A stretch of DNA of 32,353 nucleotides from VRUE01 sp040901495 (GTDB lineage: Bacteria; Actinomycetota; Thermoleophilia; Solirubrobacterales; 70-9). The position numbers and the translations under genes were made by a program. The stretch lies in the NCBI GenBank assembly GCA_040901495.1, contig JBBDYO010000031.1, positions 1 through 32,353 on the forward strand, read 5' to 3'. The notes beneath the pieces were generated by a model, which had not been told where the DNA came from, searched no databases, and saw only the letters and a list, made by a program, of their open reading frames with translations. This document shows, piece after piece, positions 15,772 through 22,516 of this stretch (positions are counted from its first letter, which is position 1; every line of letters begins with the position of its first letter).

Positions 15772-16860
15772 TCAGAGGAGGACGAAGCTGTCGCGATGGA
15801 TGACCTCGTCCGCCGCGTGCGGGAGGGCGGCCCGGACGGCGTCACTCTGCATGCCTTTGACCTGCTCCAGCTCCCACGAGGAGTACTGGGTGATGCCCTT
15901 GCCGATTTCTCCGTCTTCGCCAGCCACAACGACCGCGTCGCCAGCTTCAAAAGGGCCGTGGATATCAGCGATCCCGACCGGGAGCAGGCTGGAGCCGCTG
16001 TCGCGCAGCATCCGCGCCGCCCCCTCGTCGACGACCACGCGCCCCCGGGCCGGCTTCGCGTACTTGAGCCAAAGCTTGTAGCTGGGCGCCTTCCCCGCCT
16101 GCGCCGCGAAGCGCGTTCCCACAGCCTCGGCATTCGCCGCCGCCGTCAGGGTGCCGGCGCTCGTCCCGTTGCAGATCGTCGTCGGAATGCCGGCCTCACT
16201 GGCCATCTCGGCCGCGGCGACCTTGCTGCGCATCCCGCCCGAGCCAAAGGCGGAGGTCCGATCGCCGATCTCCAGGTCATCCAGCGCCGCGAAGTCGTCC
16301 ACCTCGGCGATCGTCTCAGCATCCGGATCGGTTCGCGGGTCCGCGCTGTGGAGCCCGTCGACGTCGGAGAGCAGCACCAGCAGCCGCGCGTCGAGCAGGA
16401 TCGCGACCTGGGCCGCGAGGAAGTCGTTGTCGCCAAAGCTGATCTCGTCGGTGGCCGTGGTGTCGTTCTCGTTGACGACCGGCACCACCCCCCACTCGAT
16501 CAGCCGCCGCAGCGTCTGCCGGGCGTTCAGGTAGTTGGTCCGGGCGGCGATGTCGGCGGCCGTCAGCAGCACCTGCGCGGCCCGCGTCCCGTGCCCGGCC
16601 AGACGCTCCTCGTAGGCACGGAACAGATCGCCCTGGCCAACCGCCGAGGCCGCCTGCAGCTCGTCCATCGCACGCGGGCGGACCGGCAGCTCCATCAGCC
16701 GCATCCCCCTGGCAATCGCGCCTGAGGTAACCATCACCACTCGCTCTCCGCTCTGCTCCAACTCAGCGACCTGCCGGCAGACAGAGTCCAAAACGTCCAC
16801 GCGCAGCTCGCCGTCATCGGCGGCGACGATCGAAGAGCCAAGCTTGACGACAAGGGTCAT
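15772..16860 (-). CDS. proB: Glutamate 5-kinase
   Basis: ProB phosphorylates glutamate with ATP, the committed and proline-inhibited step of proline synthesis. The 362-residue protein has the amino-acid-kinase domain (VVKLGSSIV at residues 4-12, VTSGAIARG, VPVVNENDTTATDEISFGDND near 125-145, and GSGGMRSKVAAAEMASEAGIPT). A C-terminal PUA domain follows (ARGRVVVDEGAARMLRDSGSSLLPVGIADIHGPFEAGDAV, from about residue 270). It is the two-domain form, as in E. coli. The start is the ATG at 16860. Confidence 0.96.
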   Translation of the reverse strand: MTLVVKLGSSIVAADDGELRVDVLDSVCRQVAELEQSGERVVMVTSGAIARGMRLMELPVRPRAMDELQAASAVGQGDLFRAYEERLAGHGTRAAQVLLTAADIAARTNYLNARQTLRRLIEWGVVPVVNENDTTATDEISFGDNDFLAAQVAILLDARLLVLLSDVDGLHSADPRTDPDAETIAEVDDFAALDDLEIGDRTSAFGSGGMRSKVAAAEMASEAGIPTTICNGTSAGTLTAAANAEAVGTRFAAQAGKAPSYKLWLKYAKPARGRVVVDEGAARMLRDSGSSLLPVGIADIHGPFEAGDAVVVAGEDGEIGKGITQYSSWELEQVKGMQSDAVRAALPHAADEVIHRDSFVLL

Positions 16861-16910
16861 GGCGCGGCCAAGTGTAGGCGGAGAGCTGGGTTCGACTCCA
16901 ACTCCAACCC

Positions 16911-17166
16911 ATGGAAGCTGAGGAGGAGATCTGGCCGATCATGCGAGGCCGCTACTTCGACCAGCGCCTCACCGCTCCGACCCGCCTCGTCTTCGGTGCC
17001 GACGACTTTGCCCTGCGCCCCCAGCTCCTCACCGGCTACGAGCGCTACGCCGATGACATGGAGGTCGAGCTGGTTCCCGACTGCGGGCACTTCATCGCCG
17101 ACGAGCGACCCGAGCTGGGTGGCCGAACGCGCGCGGGAGTTCCTCGGCGGCAGCGCCAGCAAATAG
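16911..17166 (+). pseudogene. Alpha/beta-hydrolase C-terminal remnant
   Basis: The frame reads RGRYFDQRLTAPTRLVFGADDFALRPQLLTGYERYADDMEVELVPDCGHFIADERPEL. That is the end of an alpha/beta-hydrolase of the epoxide-hydrolase type: the late acid strand (LVFGADD) and the catalytic-His strand (GCGHF-like, here DCGHFIADERPEL). One extra G near 17116-17120 then shifts the frame. The shifted frame continues as VAERAREFLGGSASK and ends with TAG at 17164-17166, the expected family end. The nucleophile-bearing N-terminal two thirds are missing, with a stop at about 16875. It lies antisense to the surrounding operon between proB and obgE and is best read as a decayed gene. Confidence 0.72.
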
Positions 17167-17201
17167 CCGGGGCGCGAGCCCAGCCGCCGCCAGGCGTGTG
17201 C

Positions 17202-17221
17202 GGGGGTTTCGCTAGACCCCC
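17202..17221 (-). terminator. Short GC hairpin after obgE
   Basis: On the minus strand the obgE stop is followed at once by GGGGGT-CTAGCGAA-ACCCCC, a 6-bp stem with an 8-base loop. It is well placed for a terminator of the rplU-rpmA-obgE unit. There is no U-run after it, so termination there is only a possibility. Confidence 0.4.
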
Positions 17222-18514
17222 TTAAGGGTGCAGCTCGAACTCGTGCTCGCCGACGCGGACGTCGTCGCCGGGCTCGAAGCCGGCGGCGCGCAGGGCCGCG
17301 ATCGCACCGATCTCATTGAGCCTCTGCTCGAGGTAGGCGAGCGCCTCTTCGTTGCGAAGGTCGTGGCGCTCGAAGAGCAGCTCGACACCGCGGCCGAGGA
17401 TCCGGAACACACCGTCCTCCTCGCGCTCGACGTAGTAGCCCCCCTCGCCAGCCGGCCGGTACACGCGGTGCTCGGCCTCAAACTCAGTGGCCGGCCCACG
17501 CCTCCCCTCCAGGCGAGCCGGGCTCGCTTCGGGCAGCTCGCCAAAGATGCGATGCCGGAGCTCATCGAGCCCCTCCCCAGTGGCGGAGGAGACCGCCAAG
17601 ACACCCAGCCCTGCCCCATCCAGCCGCTTTTGCCACTCCTCGATTGCCACCTCAACCTGTGACGCTTCGAGCAGGTCTCGCTTCGAGAGAACGATCAGCT
17701 CCGGCAGCCGGTCGAGCTCGGCCCCATATGAAGAGAGCTCGCCGCGCACCGCCTCGTAGTTCTCGACCGGGTCCCCCTCCAGGGGGGCGAGGTCGACGAG
17801 GTGGATCAGCATCGCGCAGCGCTCGACGTGGGCGAGGAACTCATGGCCGAGCCCCGCCCCCTCCGCCGCGCCTTCAATCAGACCGGGGATGTCCGCCAGC
17901 ACGGCCTGGCGGTCGTCGTCTTCGATCGTCCCCAGCACCGGGGAGATGGTCGTGAACGGGTAGTCGGCGACCTTCGGGTCCGCCCGGGTCAAACGACCCA
18001 GGAGGGACGACTTACCGGCGTTCGGCAGCCCGATCAAGCCGGCGTCGGCCAGCAGCTTCAGCCGCAGCTCGATCCACCCCCCCTCCCCGCCCGTTCCCTT
18101 CTCGGCAAATCGCGGCGTCTGCCGGACCGAGTTTGCGAAGCGCTTGTTCCCGTGCCCCCCGCGCCCACCGTGAGCGACCACGGCGCGCTGCCCGTCCTCG
18201 ATCAGGTCGATCCTGCTGCCGTCCAGGGCCTCGGCCTGGGTCCCGGCCGGCACCGCGATCTCCCGATCCTCCCCCTGCGCTCCGTGACGGGTGGACCCTT
18301 CTCCGGGCCTGCCACGACCAGCCCGGAAGTGCTTACTCCCCCGCAATGCCCCCAGATCACGGCGCGACGGATCGCAGACGAGCACCACATTGCCACCGTG
18401 CCCGCCATCACCACCGTCGGGCCCGCCCTTAGGCACATGCGCCTCTCGCCGAAAGGACACACACCCATTGCCCCCAGCACCACCCTCAACCCAGATTTTC
18501 GCCTTGTCATACAT
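17222..18514 (-). CDS. obgE: GTPase ObgE/CgtA
   Basis: The 430-residue protein has the three ObgE parts. The glycine-rich Obg fold is at the N-terminus (KIWVEGGAGGNGCVSFRREAHVPKGGPDGGDGGHGGNV). The G domain has the P-loop GLPNAGKSSLLGRLT near residue 160, then DYPFTT, DIPGLIEGA and the specificity motif SKRD. The C-terminal OCT domain (EDGVFRILGRGVELLFERHDLRNEEALAYLEQRLNEIG) runs from about residue 350. ObgE is an essential GTPase in 50S subunit assembly and growth control. The order rplU-rpmA-obgE is strongly conserved in bacteria. A 107-base hairpin element fills most of the 185-base spacer after rpmA. Confidence 0.97.
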   Translation of the reverse strand: MYDKAKIWVEGGAGGNGCVSFRREAHVPKGGPDGGDGGHGGNVVLVCDPSRRDLGALRGSKHFRAGRGRPGEGSTRHGAQGEDREIAVPAGTQAEALDGSRIDLIEDGQRAVVAHGGRGGHGNKRFANSVRQTPRFAEKGTGGEGGWIELRLKLLADAGLIGLPNAGKSSLLGRLTRADPKVADYPFTTISPVLGTIEDDDRQAVLADIPGLIEGAAEGAGLGHEFLAHVERCAMLIHLVDLAPLEGDPVENYEAVRGELSSYGAELDRLPELIVLSKRDLLEASQVEVAIEEWQKRLDGAGLGVLAVSSATGEGLDELRHRIFGELPEASPARLEGRRGPATEFEAEHRVYRPAGEGGYYVEREEDGVFRILGRGVELLFERHDLRNEEALAYLEQRLNEIGAIAALRAAGFEPGDDVRVGEHEFELHP

Positions 18515-18582
18515 CAGCAGCAGGGAGGGTAATCAGCACTAAGCAACCGCCCCGACTCGGCCATCCAGGACTAAGCGCCAGC

Positions 18583-18689
18583 TGGGGGTGTGGACACCCC
18601 GCCGACGGAAGCTGTGGGAGCGGCCAGGCTTTGATCCTGCAGTTTGGGTGGAGCGGACGGTTTCCGGCGGTGGGGTGCCCACACCCCCA
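18583..18689. repeat. Long hairpin element B2 between rpmA and obgE
   Basis: The arms 18583-18612 and 18660-18689 pair in blocks of 11, 6, 3 and 5 bp separated by single mismatches or wobbles. The apical part on the minus strand contains CCGTCCGCTCCAC (18648-18660) and CGCTCCCACAGC (18611-18622), matching the element between proB and proA at 12 of 13 and 11 of 12 positions. A small inner stem CAGG/CCTG (18625-18628 with 18636-18639) lies between them. Read on the plus strand, the internal loop shows GGGAGCGG on one side and GTGGAGCGGAC on the other. No U-tract follows the stem. Confidence 0.92.
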
Positions 18690-18699
18690 ACAGAAACCT

Positions 18700-18951
18700 T
18701 CAGTCCTGAACGACCGAAACAGTGCGCCCCTTGCGAGCCTGTTTGAACTGCACGACCCCTTCGGCCGTGGCGAAGATCGTGTGGTCGCGGCCGAGCCCGG
18801 TGCCCTCGCCGGGCCAGAAGCGGGTGCCGCGCTGGCGCACGATGATCTCGCCGCCGGTCACCTTCTGGCCCGCGAAGACCTTGACCCCGAGCATCTTAGG
18901 GTTGGATTCGCGACCGTTGGCGGTGGAGCCGCCACCCTTCTTGTGAGCCAT
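18700..18951 (-). CDS. rpmA: 50S ribosomal protein L27
   Basis: The 83-residue protein begins MAHKKGGGSTANGRESNPKMLGVKVFAGQ and continues VRQRGTRFWPGEGTGLGRDHTIFA, the L27 signature. The flexible N-terminal tail reaches into the peptidyl-transferase centre. The N-terminus begins directly with AHKKGGG, so there is no extra cleaved extension of the kind seen in Firmicutes. It starts two bases after the rplU stop, in the conserved rplU-rpmA-obgE order. Confidence 0.97.
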   Translation of the reverse strand: MAHKKGGGSTANGRESNPKMLGVKVFAGQKVTGGEIIVRQRGTRFWPGEGTGLGRDHTIFATAEGVVQFKQARKGRTVSVVQD

Positions 18952-18953
18952 CG

Positions 18954-19424
18954 CTAGGCCTCTTCTTTCTCAGCGGATTTTTTGGCGGCCGGTTTTTTCG
19001 CCGGAGCTTTTTTCGCAGCGGGTTTTTTAGCAGCCGGTTTGGCCTGCGGTTTATCCGCGGCTTTTTTCTCTTTCGGCTCGGCTTTCTCCGCTTTCGCGGG
19101 TTTTGCCGCTTTCCCAATGGTCAGCTCGGTCACCTCGAGCCTGGTCAGCTCGGAGCGATGGCCGGCGCGGCGCCGGTAGCCCTTCTTCGGCTTGTATTTG
19201 AAGACCTTGATCTTCGGGCCGCGCAGGTGGCTGGCGACGGTCGCCTCAACCTTCACCTTCTCCAGCTCCTTCGGCTCCGCGATGACCTCCTTGTCGCGAA
19301 ACATCACCGCGCGCAGCGCGACTTTGTCGCCCTGCTGGGCGTCGAGGCGGTCGACGAGCAGCGAGGTGCCCTTTTCGACCTTGTACTGCTTGCCTCCGGT
19401 CTCTATGACTGCGTACGTGCTCAT
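18954..19424 (-). CDS. rplU: 50S ribosomal protein L21 with Lys/Ala/Pro-rich tail
   Basis: The first 100 residues are a normal L21 (MSTYAVIETGGKQYKVEKGTSLLVDRL, FKYKPKKGYRRRAGHRSELTRLEVTEL). L21 binds 23S rRNA early in 50S assembly. A tail of about 55 residues follows, made of Lys, Ala, Pro and Glu (blocks such as AAKKPAAKKAPAKKPAAKK), similar to histone H1-like tails. Tails of this kind occur on several actinobacterial ribosomal proteins. The encoding DNA has several AAAAAA runs, which are unusual in this GC-rich region and prone to slippage. AAGGA lies just upstream of the ATG at 19424. Confidence 0.95.
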   Translation of the reverse strand: MSTYAVIETGGKQYKVEKGTSLLVDRLDAQQGDKVALRAVMFRDKEVIAEPKELEKVKVEATVASHLRGPKIKVFKYKPKKGYRRRAGHRSELTRLEVTELTIGKAAKPAKAEKAEPKEKKAADKPQAKPAAKKPAAKKAPAKKPAAKKSAEKEEA

Positions 19425-19452
19425 TCGTCCTTGCCGCTCGTTGTGGAGCGCT

Positions 19453-19485
19453 ACCGGTCGCGACCTCCTGCGAGGCCGCGACGGT
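19453..19485 (-). promoter_or_regulatory. Hairpin in the rplU leader
   Basis: Bases 19453-19467 pair with 19472-19485 over 13 bp (ACCG/CGGT, TCGCG/CGCGA, CCTC/GAGG), with one bulge, one mismatch and a four-base loop CTGC. It ends about 29 bases before the rplU start. A smaller CGCTC/GAGCG stem lies between the hairpin and the ribosome-binding site. Ribosomal-protein operons starting with L21 have structured autoregulatory leaders in other phyla, so a regulatory leader is plausible here. I do not recognise it as a known family. Confidence 0.45.
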
Positions 19486-19491
19486 GACCGC

Positions 19492-19539
19492 GCGAGGCGG
19501 GAGATTCTAGATGGTCGCGCCCGGAATCGTCCGCCTCGC
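19492..19539. repeat. Hairpin abutting the rng stop codon
   Basis: Bases 19492-19500 pair with 19531-19539 (9 bp, GCGAGGCGG with CCGCCTCGC). After a 2x2 internal loop, GATTC pairs with GAATC (19503-19507 with 19524-19528), leaving a 16-base loop. The outer arm includes the first base of the rng stop codon. It could end rng transcription, though no U-run follows, or it could be another member of the palindromic elements in this region. Confidence 0.7.
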
Positions 19540-21269
19540 TATTGCCCCGCTCCGTTGCTTGCCGCCTCACCCAGCAGAGAGGCCACCGCGGCCGCCCGCT
19601 CGACTCGGTCGATCCGCACCAGCTTCCGCTCCCCGACGAAGGGCCCGCCACCGGTCACGCTGACGATGTAGGCGTCGATGCGGGCAACCGCATCGTCGGC
19701 GTTGTACATGTGCGGCTCCTCGATCGTGACCAGCACCTCCTCGCCGACCCTGAAAGGCAGCGCTCGCTCCTCGATCTCACCGCGCCCACCCGACTCGACC
19801 AGCTCGAAGGTGTCGATCGGCAGGGCGTCCCCTCCCTCGAAGTGGAACTGCTTGCCCGTCTCCGCCTCCAGCTCGGAGAGACCGCTCTCGGGGTCGATCA
19901 GCTCGGCCGCGACCTTCGGGTTGACGCGCAGCAGGAACGCCTCGGCGTCCTCGCTCGCCATCTCGCCCAGCTTGCGCAAGCCGTCCAGCGCCACGGTCTC
20001 GGCGGAGAGGACCACGCCCTCCCCTGCGCAGGTTGGGCAGGGTGCGGTGAGGATCTCCCGCACCCCATCGGTGATGTTCTGCCGGGTCATCTCGACCAGC
20101 CCCAGCGGCGAGACCTCGACCACGTAGCTCTTCGACTTGTCAGCGTCGAGCGCTTTGCGCAGCGTTTTCAGCACTTTGTCGCGATTCTTGGCCCGGGCCA
20201 TATCGATGAAATCGATGACGATGATCCCGCCGATGTCGCGCAGGCGCAGCTGCCGGACCACCTCGTCGGCCGCCTCGGTGTTGACGCGGGTGATCGTCTC
20301 CTCGAGCCCGCCTTTGCCTCGGCCGGTGAAGCTGCCGCTGTTGACGTCGATCACAGTCAGGGCCTCGGCGTAATCGATGATCAGATAGCCGCCCGAGGGC
20401 AGGTCGACACGCCGCACCAGCGTCGATTCGATCTCCTTGTCGATTCCCCATTTCTCCAGCAGCGGCTTCTTGCTTTTGTAGAGCGAGACCTTCTCGACCA
20501 GCTCCGGAGCGGTGCGCTGGAAGAACCCGGTGACCCGCTCGAACTGCTTCGGGGAGTCGATGATCGCTTTTTCGAAGTCACTGAGGAAGACGTCGCGCAG
20601 CACCCGGACCGGTAGGTCGGCCTCCTGGAAGACGAGGCCAGGAGCCTTGGTCTTCTCGATCCGCTTGTCGAGGACCTCATTGAGCTTGTGCAGGTACCCG
20701 ACCTCGCGCACGAAGTCCGATTTTTTGGCCCCGTGCGCCGCCGTGCGGACGATCAGCCCGCCGGGGCCTTTGTAGGTGCGGTCCACCATCTTGCGCAGCC
20801 GGTCGCGCTCGGAGTCCGAGAGTCGCCGGCTGACGCCGACGCCACCGCCCTGCGGCGCGAAGACGAGGTAGCGGCCGGCGATCGAGACGTTCATCGAGAG
20901 CCGTGCGCCCTTCGACTTCAGGGGGTCCTTGACCACCTGCACGATGATCTCCTGCCCGGGCTTGATCAACTCGGTGATCTTGCGGCCGGTGCCACGCCCC
21001 CGCTTGGGAGCCTGCTCGCCGCCGGGCAGGACGATCTCGTCGACGTGCAGGAAGCCGTTGCGCTCGAGGCCGATATCGACGAACGCGGCCTCCATTCCGG
21101 CAAGGACGTTGTCGACCTTGCCCTTGTAGATATTGCCGACGATCGAGCGTCGGCCGCGCCGCTCCACATAGAGCTCCGCGACATCGGGGTTGCTGTCTTT
21201 TGTCTTCGACTCGAGGACAGCCACTCGGGTCTCGCCGCTGTCGGCGGACACCAGAATTGTTTTTTTCAT
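19539..21269 (-). CDS. rng: Ribonuclease G/E family endoribonuclease
   Basis: The 576-residue protein has the RNase E/G layout. An S1 RNA-binding domain sits near the N-terminus (GNIYKGKVDNVLAGMEAAFVDIGLERNGFLHVDEI). The catalytic region carries the metal-binding aspartates in VIDVNSGSFTGRG (about residue 306) and IIVIDFIDM (about 351). The zinc-link motif CPTCAGEG lies near residue 410. The enzyme makes 5'-end-sensing cuts in rRNA precursors and mRNA. The end (VLVTIEEPHMYNADDAVARIDAYIVSVTGGGPFVGERKLVRIDRVERAAAVASLL) is a TRAM-like extension common in actinobacterial homologues. There is no long disordered scaffold as in E. coli RNase E, so the compact form is closer to RNase G. Confidence 0.93.
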   Translation of the reverse strand: MKKTILVSADSGETRVAVLESKTKDSNPDVAELYVERRGRRSIVGNIYKGKVDNVLAGMEAAFVDIGLERNGFLHVDEIVLPGGEQAPKRGRGTGRKITELIKPGQEIIVQVVKDPLKSKGARLSMNVSIAGRYLVFAPQGGGVGVSRRLSDSERDRLRKMVDRTYKGPGGLIVRTAAHGAKKSDFVREVGYLHKLNEVLDKRIEKTKAPGLVFQEADLPVRVLRDVFLSDFEKAIIDSPKQFERVTGFFQRTAPELVEKVSLYKSKKPLLEKWGIDKEIESTLVRRVDLPSGGYLIIDYAEALTVIDVNSGSFTGRGKGGLEETITRVNTEAADEVVRQLRLRDIGGIIVIDFIDMARAKNRDKVLKTLRKALDADKSKSYVVEVSPLGLVEMTRQNITDGVREILTAPCPTCAGEGVVLSAETVALDGLRKLGEMASEDAEAFLLRVNPKVAAELIDPESGLSELEAETGKQFHFEGGDALPIDTFELVESGGRGEIEERALPFRVGEEVLVTIEEPHMYNADDAVARIDAYIVSVTGGGPFVGERKLVRIDRVERAAAVASLLGEAASNGAGQ

Positions 21270-21319
21270 TGAGTTAGCTCAGTTCAGATAGGTACGCATT
21301 TGACTGGACTCACTTGGAG

Positions 21320-22516
21320 TCACCAGACAAACCTGCCCTTCTGGCTGAGGCGCGCTTGCATGTGAATGCTCTGAAGGACTCCCAACGCCAGGAACGTCGC
21401 GAGCACGGAGGAACCTCCGTAGCTCAGCAACGGCAGGGGAATCCCGGTGATCGGCATGATCCCGAGGTTCATCCCCACATTGACGAAGACCTGGAAGAGA
21501 AGCATCGCGGCGATTCCTCCCGCCACGAGCGTTCCATATGAGTTCTTCGAGAGCGTCACGATCCGCAGCGCCCGCCAGATCAGCAGGGCGTATAGGGATA
21601 GGACGAATGCGGCTCCCATGAATCCGTAGCGCTCTCCGATCACCGCAAAGATGAAATCGGTGTGTCGCTCAGGGACAAAGTCAAGCCGCGTCTGTGTGGC
21701 CCGATCGCCGCGTCCGGTCTTCTCGCCGGACCCGATTGCGATCTTGGCCTGGTTCTGTTGATAGCCCGCGTCGCTGGGGTCCCCGCTTGGGTCCAGGAAA
21801 GAGGTGAGCCTCTGTTGCTGGTACCCCTTGAGAATCGGCATCCCAACTGCGGGAGCGATCACGAGGACAACTGTCACGATTGCGACGAGGGCCGCGCCGA
21901 TTGCCGCGAAATGCATCCAGGGGACGCCTCCCACGAACATCACGGCGAGGGTGATGGCCACGTACACCAAAGAGGTGCCGAGGTCAGGCTGCAAGAAGAC
22001 AAGAGCAGCCGGAGCGAGGCCGAGACATAGGTAGCGCACAGTGCGCTGCCAGTCCGAGCCTCGCCGGACGCCATCGATGAAAAACCCGGCAAGCGTCAGG
22101 CAAAGCAGGAGCTTGCCGAGCTCCGATGGCTGGAAACTGAAGAAGGGAAGGTCGAAGGCGCGCCTGGAGCCACGCGCCGCAAAGCCGAAGACGAAGACGA
22201 GCGAGATGCTCACGCAGAGGAAGGTGTAGATCCCGACCCGCAGCTCGCGGAAGCGCGAGTAGTCGACCCGGGCCAGGGCGTACATGCCGATCAAGCCCAC
22301 GATTGCGTAGATCGCCTGGCGATCGACGAAGTATCCCGGGCTGCCGGGCACGTCGTTGTAGGTCGCCTGCTCCAGGGTGAAGATGCTGAACACGGCCAGG
22401 GCGATCGCGGACAGGGCGAGCGGGGCGTCCATGTAGGGCAGCCCGAGGCGCTCGGCAATGCCGGGTCGCACGCTGAAGGGCTCGGCCTGTGCCCGGCGGG
22501 CTCGAGTCGCGTACAT
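21320..22516 (-). CDS. rodA: Rod-shape peptidoglycan polymerase RodA
   Basis: The protein of about 398 residues is a SEDS-family membrane protein with about ten helices. Family landmarks include FDLPFFSFQPSELGKL and GIPLPLLSYGGSSVLATFLALGVLQSI at the C-terminus. RodA polymerises glycan strands from lipid II and pairs with the class B PBP encoded just upstream (mrdA). The ATG at 22516 overlaps the mrdA stop as TGATG; a TTG one codon earlier is possible. The RodA rather than FtsW assignment rests on the mreC-mreD-mrdA context. Confidence 0.93.
   Translation of the reverse strand: MYATRARRAQAEPFSVRPGIAERLGLPYMDAPLALSAIALAVFSIFTLEQATYNDVPGSPGYFVDRQAIYAIVGLIGMYALARVDYSRFRELRVGIYTFLCVSISLVFVFGFAARGSRRAFDLPFFSFQPSELGKLLLCLTLAGFFIDGVRRGSDWQRTVRYLCLGLAPAALVFLQPDLGTSLVYVAITLAVMFVGGVPWMHFAAIGAALVAIVTVVLVIAPAVGMPILKGYQQQRLTSFLDPSGDPSDAGYQQNQAKIAIGSGEKTGRGDRATQTRLDFVPERHTDFIFAVIGERYGFMGAAFVLSLYALLIWRALRIVTLSKNSYGTLVAGGIAAMLLFQVFVNVGMNLGIMPITGIPLPLLSYGGSSVLATFLALGVLQSIHMQARLSQKGRFVW

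Noticed and set aside
21301..21326. A hairpin GACTC-ACTTG-GAGTC at the rodA stop, with a loop like the valS hairpins.
   Set aside because: The stem is only 5 bp and the loop similarity is a few bases, which is too little to call a copy of the valS element or a terminator.
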